NCBI GenBank assembly: GCA_001304995.1
Contig: BBZU01000025.1
Coordinates: 1 to 35,809, forward strand
DNA length: 35,809 bases
Source: Clostridia bacterium UC5.1-1D10
GTDB lineage: Bacteria > Bacillota > Clostridia > Lachnospirales > Anaerotignaceae
Direction: 5' to 3'
The notes under the pieces are model-generated. The model was not told the DNA's origin. It did not search any database and was given only the letters and a program-made list of their open reading frames with translations. The position numbers and the translations under genes were made by a program. Below are positions 23,541 to 32,567 of this stretch, piece after piece. Each line of letters starts with the position of its first letter. The first letter of the stretch is position 1.

Positions 23541-25080
23541 GTCACTGCCCCCTCGTAAGTCATCTCTAAGTCACTTAAGCTTCTTCTGCCGGAAATATAC
23601 TGCCATGTGTCAGATACCAAATATTTTTTGCCTACATGCTGATAACTCCCTTTTGTCAGAAAGGCGCCATAAATCCCTTTGGTATCGTCTGCCCTATCGG
23701 TGACCAGTTCTCCACGATACAGAACATTTTTGAAATCCTTGCTATATACCGTCAGGAAATACTGTTTCGGTACAATGTCCCCCCGATAAAAGAAATCGGA
23801 ACCGCCGAGCACATTCATTTCTTCCTCCTCCAGCGTCAGAAAACTGTCTTTGCCACAAACAGCCCCTATCCACGGACTGTCAGCAACGGTAAAGTTATGG
23901 CTGATTTTCCCTTGGCTGTCAACAGAAATACTGGATGTTTCCATCAATTCAAAATCATTGCCGATGCTGCCTTGACCCCATGTAAACAAAACACCATTTC
24001 CGCCTTCCCACGCACTTTGAGAAAGGGTATATTCGTAGACATCTCGCTTTGTCTTGACTTCCGCACTGTCCAGCATTCTGCCTGCTTTGTCATAGATCTC
24101 CAAAATGACAGTACTGTCATTTCTTTTCACCAGAAGCAGATGGTCACCCACCGCTTCTATACCCAATACCCACTGGTGGGCATCCACTACATCTTCTCCA
24201 AAAATCATTTCCGGCTCCATACGTTTCTGGGTATTATAGGGAGCACCTGCATCATAAAGTTTCTGAAGGTCATAAGCGTAAATGCCGATGATGCCTTCTC
24301 TGTACGCATAGGACACCCGTCCTGTCAGATACAGCTTGTTATCCAGCACTGTCCCGACTGGTACTACATGGGACAAATGCACTTTCTGCTCATCCATCTC
24401 ATAATCCACATTGCCATCCGCTGTCCATTCCATAGTCACTTCTCCCTTATAGGGCAAAGAAAAAGGTACCCAGACACTGCGGCAAGCTGTGCCGTTTAAT
24501 TCCTGAACGCCATTTTCGTCAGCTCGATATACGACACTTGCTCTCATATTCGGCTGTTCATGGAAAATAACATCCTGCTGCATATAGACCTGCCCTTTGC
24601 CGTATTGTATGCTGCCCGTAGGAAAGGTTTTTTCCTCTCCGGAAAACCACGTTTTTTCTCTCTGGCAGAATCTTTTCCACACTGCCTGTTCTATTTCAGA
24701 ACGGGTGTCAGGCAGACCTGCGTCAGCATGATTTCTGTATCCTCCGTGGGCAGCAGTACACGTCCGCCCAACTCCAACCGCACATACTGTTCCATGCCGC
24801 TAATCTCCGCTTTCCATTCTTCTATTTCTGGCGGTGTTTCTTCTGCCCTTCCAAAGGAAACGTCCCTCTGCATCTTCCCCTGTGACAACGTAAAAGAAAG
24901 GTTATGCACATCATCTCCCAAGTTTCCTGTCACGGTATAGGGAAGCAATGCCGAGCGATTGCCATAGATATCCTGTACATACAATGTTTCCAGATTCCAA
25001 AGGCAGGAGATGCCCCCCAGCATCCCCACTGGAACCAACAGCGCACAAATCAAAATCAACGGAACCAATAATTTTTTCAT
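23537..25080 (-). pseudogene. Membrane-anchored extracytoplasmic protein of the ABC operon, copy B, frameshifted
   Basis: The N-terminal frame starts MKKLLVPLILICALLVPVGM, one signal anchor, and runs to about 24691. The C-terminal frame carries the rest to 23537. One extra base near 24717-24718 joins EIMLTQ to GLPDTRSEIEQAVWKRF and gives 514 residues. Repeating beta-strand patterns such as HQWVLGIEAVGDHLLLVK and SILEIYDKAG suggest a beta-propeller-like outer domain; this is an inference. It is a paralogue of the next gene, sharing the QWVLG-E-VG-LLL core and the YRGELVTD / YHGEMKTD block. Both ends overlap neighbours by ATGA. I know no named family. Confidence 0.72.
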
Positions 25081-26550
25081 GACACCGCTCCTTCCTTGCC
25101 CTCTATCCGTTCCACAAGTATGGAGCGTGTCGTCATTCCATACATCTTCGCCTGTTGCCTTCCCACGGGTGTTTCCTTTTCCCGTGTATCAAAACGGCTG
25201 AAGTACGCCAACACATCTTCGTCTATGTCTGTTTTCATTTCTCCGTGATATACCAGTTTGCCAGCCGGATCATCCTTGATATCGTAAACCTTCAAATCCA
25301 GACCACACAGTGTCATATTTCCCAGAAAACTGCACTGTTCTCCCAAATCACCGGAAATATGCTGGAGCATCAATACCTTTTCTTTTCCAACAGCCACCTC
25401 TGTGCCATATAATTTCTCACCTTCCCACTGAAAACATTTTGGATTTTTCCGTCTGCAATCCAATACCCTCTGCATGCATGAATGAAATACGCATCTTCAT
25501 CCAGTTTATGAAGTGCCGTCAGATAAATCCCATATCCGTTCTCCCATTTGGTGCTGCTCTTTTCCAGTTCTTCCACTGGCTGTTCTGTCTGTTCTTTCAG
25601 ACGATCCAACAGTGTCCCGTCATAACCGTACAGTTCCAGTGTCACGCCATCCGGTTCCCCGATGAACACCAGCAGTCCTTCTCCCACATCTTCCAGCCCC
25701 AATACCCAGCGATTTTCGCTGACAGGGATTTCTGCCAATGTGGCAACAGGTTCCGTCCGTGTAGGACGTCCGGTGCTGCCTTCATCTCCAAAGGATTCTT
25801 CTTTCGGCCCCAAGCAATATAATCCAATACTGCCTCTGCATTTTTCATTGGTTTTCAGTGTTGCATACATCATTTCCTGACTTTGCGACCATACACTAAT
25901 AACTTCTATCTCATTTCCCTGATTATTGATTTCCGAAGTTTTATTGTTTTCATCATCAATTACAATATTTACAAAGGGTTCCTCAGGTATATACTGCATA
26001 TTCGTCGGGATTTCATAACCCCATCTATACAGTCCCTTTCCTTTCGTCTGTTTTGCTTTCATGTCTACACAAAGCACAGCCTGACTTTTTTCAAAGGTAT
26101 GCGTTGTTACATGAGCCTCACCGTCCCCATCATAAAGCTCACTGGGGAACTTCCCATCTTTCCACAGCTGGCTGAAATCAGTCACCTCTGCGGTTTCCAC
26201 TTCGCTGTCCGCCCATGGCTGAAAGTTCACGCTACCATTTCGAAACTCCATTGTCCCGTCTTTCCATATACCCCTGACTTGACCATAATCAAAAAAGCAT
26301 CCTCATTGGTCATGGAAAAAGATTTTTTCTGCAATGTGCCGTCCACAATGGAAAAATACCATCCATTTCTCACATCCGTAATGAAACCGTCAATCTGAAA
26401 ATCCGCCAGCGCACTTTCATCCCCCTCCAGATGCCGCAATTCCATCTGTCCATTCCATACATTGCTCCGTAAAATGCCCCAGATGCCTCCCGTTACCACC
26501 AACGCACTGCAAAGGGACAGGAGGGGCAAATAGATTTTCCATTTTTTCAT
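25077..26550 (-). pseudogene. Membrane-anchored extracytoplasmic protein of the ABC operon, copy A, two frameshifts
   Basis: Three reading frames make one protein of about 491 residues. It starts MKKWKIYLPLLSLCSALVV (signal anchor). The first break is at 26255-26263 (a run of T or C), where one extra base gives VYGKDGTMEFRNGS. The second is at a T4 run, 25437-25440, where one extra base gives GKIQKCFQWEGEKLYG. The middle contains RWVLGLEDVGEGLLVF and VTLELYGYDGTLLD, matching copy B. GGGGGATACC lies before the ATG. The gene follows the permease by 14 bp and its stop codon overlaps the copy B start. Probably an outer-face partner of the ABC exporter; function unknown. Confidence 0.72.
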
Positions 26551-26564
26551 GGTATCCCCCCTTT

Positions 26565-27394
26565 CTACCTTGCAACCGGTTCTTGAAAATCTTTCCGCAT
26601 ACCTAAAATCATGCTGATTAAAACAATCAAAATCAACAGATCCCAGAAATACTGCATGGGATCGCCCTGCAAACGCCCACGATACAAATCATTATAGAGG
26701 AGCAAAGGCTCCATAATACCCAGTGCCGCAATCAACACACCTGTTATGAATGAATATTTCTGCAATCCCAGATAAACAACACATACGCCTAAGAAACACA
26801 GCATACACAACACACACAGCATCGCCTTCCAATCCAAACTATAAACGATGCTCAAAAACTCACTGCGCAGAAAGGCCAGAAACAGCCCATTATGCCGTGT
26901 AGCGTCGATTCCTGTCAAAATAGTACCGTCATCCATGAGAAATTCCTGTTTTGCCGCCAGACTCACCATCCAGTGCATCATGGGGAAATACATGACCACG
27001 ATAACCACCAGCCACAGAGCATAATACAGAAATACCATTGCCAAAGCCTGGAACAGAAAAGCATCTGCACCTGCTTGCCTTTCATGGGCAGTGTCAGAAA
27101 GGTATAAATGCCTTTGCCTTCCTTCCGATACTGACGCAGCTGCATATATTGCAAAAGCAGCAGTGCCAAAAGTCCTATACCAAAGAAAACGGGAATCAAA
27201 CTCTGGTCAATGATAAGTTCATAGGGCAGAAAACCCTTTGCCCGATAAGAAGATGTTTCTCCTGCCAATCCTGTATACCCCCGGTAAATGGCACTGATAA
27301 CCCCCACCAGAATGGAAAGGACATAAACGGCCCATCCACCTTTTTTCATATTCCACTGAAACACATAGCCACTGAGCAATGCTGTTTGTTTCAT
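26565..27394 (-). pseudogene. ABC-2 type permease of the GntR-linked operon, frameshifted
   Basis: About six hydrophobic segments over 276 residues once repaired: GWAVYVLSILVGVISAIY, LIPVFFGIGLLALLLLQYM, YYALWLVVIVVMYFPMM, CVLCMLCFLGVCVVYLGL, FITGVLIAALGIMEPLLL and WDLLILIVLISMILGM. The frame breaks at a run of four A (plus strand 27057-27060); five gives VQMLFLFQALAMVFLYY. The start at 27394 overlaps the GntR stop codon (ATGA). A single permease gene implies a homodimer with the ATPase 3 kb downstream. The break is probably a sequence error. Confidence 0.78.
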
Positions 27395-27781
27395 ACATCT
27401 TCCCCTCTTTCCTGCCATGCTTCCTCTACCATTTTCATCACTTCTGCCAGCGTCAGACGGTTTTCCTTTGCTTCCGCCACAAACTGCCGCACCAAATCCC
27501 CCGTCATTTCCTGTCGGATTCTGCCCAATGTCTCTTCGTCATAAAAAACTGTACTAGCCGCGTTTTTTCGGTGTTTGTATGAGCCCTTCTTCCTCCATAA
27601 GCCGAAAGGCTTTCTGCGCCGTGTTTGGATTGATACAAAGCTGCGCCGCCAGCTCCCTGCGGGAAGGCAGGCTTTCCCCAACAGCCGCTTCCCCCAGAAA
27701 TATGGCCCGTTTCAAATGCCGAACGATCTGCACATAAACCGGCTCCATATCATGCAGCTGCAGATCAGAAAAATTCACCAC
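27391..27781 (-). pseudogene. GntR family regulator (YtrA-like), frameshifted
   Basis: The N-terminal frame has a GntR winged helix: PVYVQIVRHLKRAIFLGEAA, LPSRRELAAQLCINPNTAQK and AFRLMEEEGLIQTPK. It then leaves frame in a run of six T (plus strand 27563-27568). One base fewer gives TPKNAASTVFYDEETLGRIRQE and a C-terminal helical tail, 129 residues in all, the size of the short YtrA subgroup. The start is a GTG 9 bases after AAAGGAGG; a second GTG follows at once. Its operators are at 27801-27853, so autoregulation of the ABC operon is likely. The break is probably a sequence error. Confidence 0.85.
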
Positions 27782-27800
27782 CGTCTGTCACCTCCTTTCA

Positions 27801-27863
27801 AGTGTACTATGCTTATCATACACTTCTCAACTGTATGATAGCAATCATACACTTTTCTGTCAA
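27801..27863 (-). promoter_or_regulatory. Promoter and tandem operators of the GntR-ABC operon
   Basis: Minus-strand -35 TTGACA (27858-27863) and -10 TATCAT (27835-27840), 17 bp apart. Two 24-bp palindromes occur: AGTGTACTAT-GCTT-ATCATACACT (27801-27824) and ACTGTATGAT-AGCA-ATCATACACT (27830-27853), 29 bp centre to centre. The second covers the -10; the first covers the transcript start. Confidence 0.82.
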
Positions 27864-27986
27864 TGGATTTTAGAAAATTCAAAAAAAGAAAGACTTTCGT
27901 CATATTTTATTTATAATGATTGTATATACTAATAGTATAAAAAGGACATTTGTTATTTTACGATAGATTCCAAAGGAGGAATACAT

Positions 27987-28889
27987 ATGAAACGACTGAC
28001 ATCTTCTCTGGTTGTCTGCATGCTGATGCTGGGCACAGCTGCCTGCACCGCCAATACAGAAACCGAAGAACCCCCACAAACACAAGAAATGACCGCCGAA
28101 GAACAGGCCCAAGCCGTTGACGATATGACGGCACCCGTAGATTCTCTGGTGCGGTGCATGCTGGAAAACGGCATGGAATATAACCCTCAGGACCCTGAAT
28201 TTTTCTGGACATCCCTTGCGTATTTCGCAGGACAATATGGCAGTGAACATCAGCTGGCAGAAGTGCGTGATGATTCCATCACACTGCCCAGCAAAGCCGT
28301 TCAGGAATTGGCTATTGCCCTTTTTGCGGACTATGATGACCTGCTGGAACTGCCCGACAGTCTTTCCGGCCGTGTAACATATGATGAAAGCACAGACGCC
28401 TATACCTTTGGCAGAGGCGACATCGGTCTGGCAGAAACCAAACTGACGTTCAAAGGGGAAGAAGACGGCATCGTAACCGTACAGGCAGATCTGGTTTCCC
28501 TCATGGAAGATCAGGACATCATCGGCTCCTGGACAGTGACCATGACCAACAATACATACGCTGACGGCATCTCTGATCCCATGTACCTTTACAGCGTTGC
28601 CAGCGTAACACCTATGGAAACCACAGAGAATGAAGGCGGCAGCCAGACTTCCGGCACCACATCTTCCGAAACCGCTTCCAATGGAACCACAGTGAATGCC
28701 GTTTACAACGGTCTTTCCGATGGACACACAGCAGAAATGACACTGTCCGACGGCACTGTCAACGCTTATCAATTCACAGACAGCAAGGTAGCGGCAAAAC
28801 TGCAGGAATATAAAGTGGGCGACGCCATCACATTCACCTATACACAGGAAAGCAAAGACGCTGCTATGGTTATCACCAACGTGGAATGA
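27987..28889 (+). CDS. Secreted lipoprotein of unknown function
   Basis: A 300-residue protein with a signal peptide (MKRLTSSLVVCMLMLGTAAC) and a lipobox-like TAAC ending at C20; Thr at -3 is less usual, so lipidation is likely but not certain. A mature domain (about 45-210) is followed by a Ser/Thr/Gly linker (about 213-233) and a C-terminal beta-rich domain (about 235-300) with AVYNGLSDGHTAEMTLSDG and FTYTQE. AAAGGAGG precedes the ATG. It is divergent from the GntR-ABC operon and 21 bp upstream of a membrane protein gene. I do not recognise the family. Confidence 0.85.
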   Translation: MKRLTSSLVVCMLMLGTAACTANTETEEPPQTQEMTAEEQAQAVDDMTAPVDSLVRCMLENGMEYNPQDPEFFWTSLAYFAGQYGSEHQLAEVRDDSITLPSKAVQELAIALFADYDDLLELPDSLSGRVTYDESTDAYTFGRGDIGLAETKLTFKGEEDGIVTVQADLVSLMEDQDIIGSWTVTMTNNTYADGISDPMYLYSVASVTPMETTENEGGSQTSGTTSSETASNGTTVNAVYNGLSDGHTAEMTLSDGTVNAYQFTDSKVAAKLQEYKVGDAITFTYTQESKDAAMVITNVE

Positions 28890-28910
28890 TAATAGGAAAG
28901 AAGGGAGAAC

Positions 28911-29360
28911 ATGGGCAATCTGAGAAATCGGCTTTTGAAAATCCTGCTGGTTCTGCTGGCACTAAGCGCCGCCCTATTCGGTGGGTGTATCCTGTATCTT
29001 GCCATCACAGACCCCATTAAACAGCCTTACCGACAGTATTTCTATCCCATACTCCTTGCCATCTGCCTCTCCGCCGTTCCCTTTTTCACTGGGCTGTTTT
29101 ATGGCTATCGTTTCTTGCGCCAAACAGACAGCACCCCACAGGAAACCGGCACAGTGGTACAGACATTACGGAAAATCAAAATTTGCGCCATCTCTTACGG
29201 CATCCTTTTTCTGCTGGTAATCCCTTTCTGGATTGGTCTGGCAGAAGCAGATGATGCCCCCGGCGCTATGTTCTTTGGGCTTTTGCCCATTTGCTGGGCA
29301 GTTCTGTCTTACTTCTGGTCATACAGATACAAAAACAGACTGCTGAAAACCAGTGCATAA
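28911..29360 (+). CDS. DUF2975-like membrane protein
   Basis: A 149-residue integral membrane protein with four hydrophobic segments: ILLVLLALSAALFGGCILYL, YPILLAICLSAVPFFTGLFY, ICAISYGILFLLVIPFWIGL and MFFGLLPICWAVLSYFW. The ADDAPG motif at the third-to-fourth segment turn and the preceding LRKIK resemble DUF2975. The small HTH gene often beside that family is absent. GAAAGAAGGGAG precedes the ATG. Co-transcribed with the lipoprotein gene and followed by a strong terminator. Confidence 0.75.
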   Translation: MGNLRNRLLKILLVLLALSAALFGGCILYLAITDPIKQPYRQYFYPILLAICLSAVPFFTGLFYGYRFLRQTDSTPQETGTVVQTLRKIKICAISYGILFLLVIPFWIGLAEADDAPGAMFFGLLPICWAVLSYFWSYRYKNRLLKTSA

Positions 29361-29367
29361 AAAATAT

Positions 29368-29402
29368 AGCTGGAATCCACATAAAGGATTCCAGCTTTTT
29401 TT
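29368..29402 (+). terminator. Terminator after the DUF2975-like gene
   Basis: AGCTGGAATCC / GGATTCCAGCT (11 bp, 7-base loop) followed by TTTTTTT on the plus strand. It touches the stop codon of the convergent nucleotidyltransferase gene. Confidence 0.92.
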
Positions 29403-30065
29403 ATTTTTCTTCTCTAATAACCCGCCCTGTCCAACAAAACAAAAGACGGCTGCCCTGTTCAAAGAGTTCTTTGGAAATTTCATTTTGTCCTTTCAATCTT
29501 TTTGCCATGGACAAGACTTCTTTTTCCATACCTTCTGCCATCTGCTCCAAATCCGTTCTTTTCTTTCCATAAACGCCTTTTTGCAGATAAACCATCGCCT
29601 GCACCACAAAACGGCGCTTTTATAAAAAGCTTTCAGCATTTCTCCATCTTTTTCATGGAGGAAATTATGGACACAGCCATGGTACAAGTCACAAGCGCCT
29701 TTATGAACTGCCCGCTGGATGTCCTCTTTTGTGATTTCATGCCAAAGGTCATCCAGACTGCCTCTTAAGGCCCTGGTATCCTGTATGAACTGGAACAAAT
29801 CGGCTTTATCCCAATGGATCAGTTCTTCCCAGCCGCCTACAAAGCCGCAGAGCTTCTCCCGCATGGGCAAAGCAGACACAGCTTCATCATATGTCTGCAG
29901 ATCTTCCAGTTGTAATCCATCCAGCAAAAGCACCACATCAATGTCGCTTTCCGCTGTGGCTTCCCCTCTGCCGTAACTGCCCTGTATGCCCAGAAAACGT
30001 ATCCGCTCCCCGAAAATACCATCTACACAGGCTGTCCAATCTGCCAGCCATTTTTCCAAGTCCAT
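29401..30065 (-). pseudogene. Nucleotidyltransferase-domain protein, frameshifted
   Basis: The N-terminal half has the pol-beta nucleotidyltransferase signature GSYGRGEATAESDIDVVLLL (about residues 28-47) with both metal-binding aspartates. A helical C-terminal region resembling HEPN/substrate-binding helices follows. The frame changes at a run of four A (plus strand 29608-29611); five gives KSAVFVVQAMVYLQKGVYG and a 221-residue protein ending TGRVIREEK. The ATG at 30065 follows AAAGGAGGAG. The substrate is unknown; antibiotic-type or housekeeping nucleotidyl transfer cannot be told apart. The break is probably a sequence error. Confidence 0.82.
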
Positions 30066-30118
30066 GTTCTCTCCTCCTTTTCCTAAAAAACATTTCAAAT
30101 ACAATCTAAAAATAGGAT

Positions 30119-30160
30119 AGCTGGAATCTTTCTATCTCAAAGACCCCAGCTTTCTTTTTT
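30119..30160. terminator. Hairpin terminator between the FAD oxidoreductase and nucleotidyltransferase genes
   Basis: AGCTGGAATCTTT pairs with AAAGACCCCAGCT with one internal mismatch area around a CTATCTC loop, T-rich on the plus side and TATTTTT on the minus side. Confidence 0.6.
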
Positions 30161-30209
30161 CTGATGAAGCAGCCCCTAAATGAAAAGGGTAGTTGCTTTC
30201 CAATTTTCT

Positions 30210-31792
30210 TTATTTTACATGTCTGCGGAAAATATGCTCCGCCGCCACAACGCCGTCTACTGCCGCCGAAACAATACCACCGGCATAGCCTGCCCCTTCA
30301 CCTGTGGGATACAGTCCCGTCAGAGAAAGGCTCTGTCCGCCTTCCCCACGCAGAATTCGCACAGGAGAAGAACTGCGGCTTTCCACAGCCGTCAGCACAG
30401 CGTCATCCCGGTCAAAGCCTTTCAGCCGCCGCCCCATAGCCGGCAACGCTTCTGCCATGGCTTCCGTCATAAAGTCCGGGAAGATTTCTTTCATGTCCGC
30501 AAAAACCGTTTTAGGCGCATAAGTAGGACATACTTGCCCAAAAACATTTTCTTTATCCTGTAAAAAGCTGCCTACGGTCTGGACAGGGGCTGTATAGTTG
30601 CCGCCGCCAGCCTGAAAAGCTTTTTCTTCCAATTCCCGCTGGAAATACATGCCCGCAAGGGGATGTTCACTGCCGAAATCCTCAGGGAACACCTGCACCA
30701 GCAATGCGGAATTGGCGTTCTGCCCATCTCTGGCGTGTTCGCTCATGCCATTGACAGCCAGGCGACCTTCTTCCGAAGCTGCCGCCACCACATAGCCGCC
30801 GGGGCACATACAGAAGGTATAGACTCCTCTGCCTTTTGTAGTGGTATAAGTCAGACGGTAATCCGCCGCCGGAAGCTGGTCTGCCGCTTCGCCGTACTGG
30901 GAAACATTCACCATTTCCTGTGGATGCTCAATACGCACCCCCATGGCAAAAGGCTTCTGTTCCAGGGCAAAGCCTTTTTCATAAAGCATGGCAAAAGTAT
31001 CTCTGGCACTGTGTCCCAATGCCAATACCACATCAGAAGCATCCAGACGTTCTTTTCCATTGATTTCTACACCTGTCACCATGCCGTTTTCCGAGAAAAT
31101 ATCTGTCACTTTGGAGAAAAAGCGTACTTCACCCCCCAAAGATATGATTTTCTGCCGAATTTCTTTCACAACGCCACGGAGCAGGTCTGTACCAATGTGC
31201 GGCTTGCTATCGTAAAGGATTTCCCCCGGCGCACCTGCCGCCACAAATTCCTCCAGCACTTTTCGGCATCTGGGGTCTTTGATACGGGTGGTCAGTTTCC
31301 CATCGGAAAATGTCCCTGCGCCGCCTTCGCCGAACTGGACGTTGTTATCCACATCCAGCTGTCCTGTCTGCCAGAACTTGTCCACAGCTTCCTTGCGGCT
31401 GTCCACATCGCCGCCACGCTCCAGCACAATGGGCTTCAGACCCATCTGTGCCAAGATCAGCGCCGCAAACATACCCGCCGGGCCAAAGCCCACAACCACC
31501 GGGCGTTTTTCCATCTGGCATTTGCCTTCCGGGAAATGATAAGACAAATCAGGGGTTTTGGAAACGTTTTTGTCCCCTTTCACCCCTGCCAGCACCTTGG
31601 TTTCATTGTCCACAGCCACATCCACCACGCAGACATAATGGATACGATCTTTTTTCCGGGCATCCAGTGATTTTTTGAAGATCCGCCATGATGTGATTTG
31701 TTCCACAGGGATATGCAGTTGTTTTGCCGCCCGTTTTTCAGCAGGCTTTCATCTCTGCCCAAAGGCAGTTTTAAGTCAGCAATCCGAATCAT
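30210..31792 (-). pseudogene. FAD-dependent oxidoreductase (COG2509-like), frameshifted
   Basis: A protein of about 527 residues when repaired. The N-terminal small domain starts MIRIADLKLPLGRDESLL and breaks in a run of five T (plus strand 31734-31738); six gives LLKKRAAKQLHIPVEQITSW. The FAD dinucleotide fold is at about residue 100 (VVGFGPAGMFAALILAQ), followed by VQFGEGGAGTFSDGKLTTR and a C-terminal GEGAGYAGGIVSAAVDG that closes the FAD site. The family is predicted to oxidise or reduce an unknown substrate in the cytosol. Its ATG overlaps the truA stop codon (ATGA, 31789-31792). The break is probably a sequence error. Confidence 0.88.
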
Positions 31793-32541
31793 GGCATCTC
31801 CGTTCCTTTCCCATAAGGTTCATAAAATACTTCATCCAGCATCAAGCCACGGGAAGGCGCTGTAAAACCAGCTGCCTCCCTGTTTTCTGCTGCTAGAATT
31901 TCCTCCATTTCACGTGCGCCGCGTTTACCTTCTCCCACTTCAATGAGGGTGCCTGTGAGGATCCGCACCATCTGGTACAAAAAGCCGTTGCCTGTAAAAG
32001 ACAGTACCAGCCGCTGTTCCTTCTGTTTGATGTCAATATCATAAATGGTGCGCACCGTAGACTTTTTCATACGCTTGTTTGCGCAAAAACTCTTGAAGTC
32101 ATGGGTACCCACAAAGGCAGAAGCCGCCTGTTTCATGGCTTCCACATCCAATTTATCTTTGCACCAGAAACTGTATTTCCGCCAGAAAACGGGAGGCATT
32201 TCTCCCGTCCAGATGGTGTATACATATCTCTTTGCTTTGGCATTCAATCTGGCGTGGAATCTGGGTTCCGCTTCTTCCAGAGCAAGAGCCCCCACGTCTT
32301 CCGGCAGACGTCCATTGATTTCCGTCAAAAGTTCTGCGGCTGTTCCTTTCCAGTCCATATGGAAGCTGGCCACCTGCCCTTTGGCATGGGTGCCTGCGTC
32401 CGTCCGACCGGAACCTGCGATTTCTGTTTCTACGCCAGCGATTTCTGTCAGGATTTTTTCCAGTTTCTCCTGCAATGTATTGTCTGTGTTGCCCTGTTTC
32501 TGCCAGCCATTGTAGCGGCTGCCGTCATAGCACAACACCAT
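31789..32541 (-). CDS. truA: tRNA pseudouridine(38-40) synthase TruA (N-terminus probably shortened by an indel)
   Basis: Makes pseudouridine at positions 38-40 of the tRNA anticodon arm. The catalytic aspartate is D48 in GSGRTDAGTHAKGQV; KRYVYTIW and FTGNGFLYQMVRILTGTL are also conserved. The open frame starts MVLCYDGSRYNGW but has no ribosome site. Fourteen bases further upstream an ATG (32555) follows AAGGCGG at good spacing and reads MKLIK; one extra A in the A4 run (plus strand 32541-32544) would give MKLIKMVLCYDG, the natural TruA N-terminus, 255 residues. Lies 12 bp after the pyrophosphatase gene and overlaps the FAD oxidoreductase start. Confidence 0.95.
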   Translation of the reverse strand: MVLCYDGSRYNGWQKQGNTDNTLQEKLEKILTEIAGVETEIAGSGRTDAGTHAKGQVASFHMDWKGTAAELLTEINGRLPEDVGALALEEAEPRFHARLNAKAKRYVYTIWTGEMPPVFWRKYSFWCKDKLDVEAMKQAASAFVGTHDFKSFCANKRMKKSTVRTIYDIDIKQKEQRLVLSFTGNGFLYQMVRILTGTLIEVGEGKRGAREMEEILAAENREAAGFTAPSRGLMLDEVFYEPYGKGTEMP

Positions 32542-32567
32542 TTTATAAGTTTCATATTCAGACCGCC

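Noticed and set aside
27900-28772. A 290-codon minus-strand frame opposite the lipoprotein gene
   Set aside because: Gly/Phe/Cys-rich shadow; the plus strand has a signal peptide, ribosome site and co-transcribed partner.
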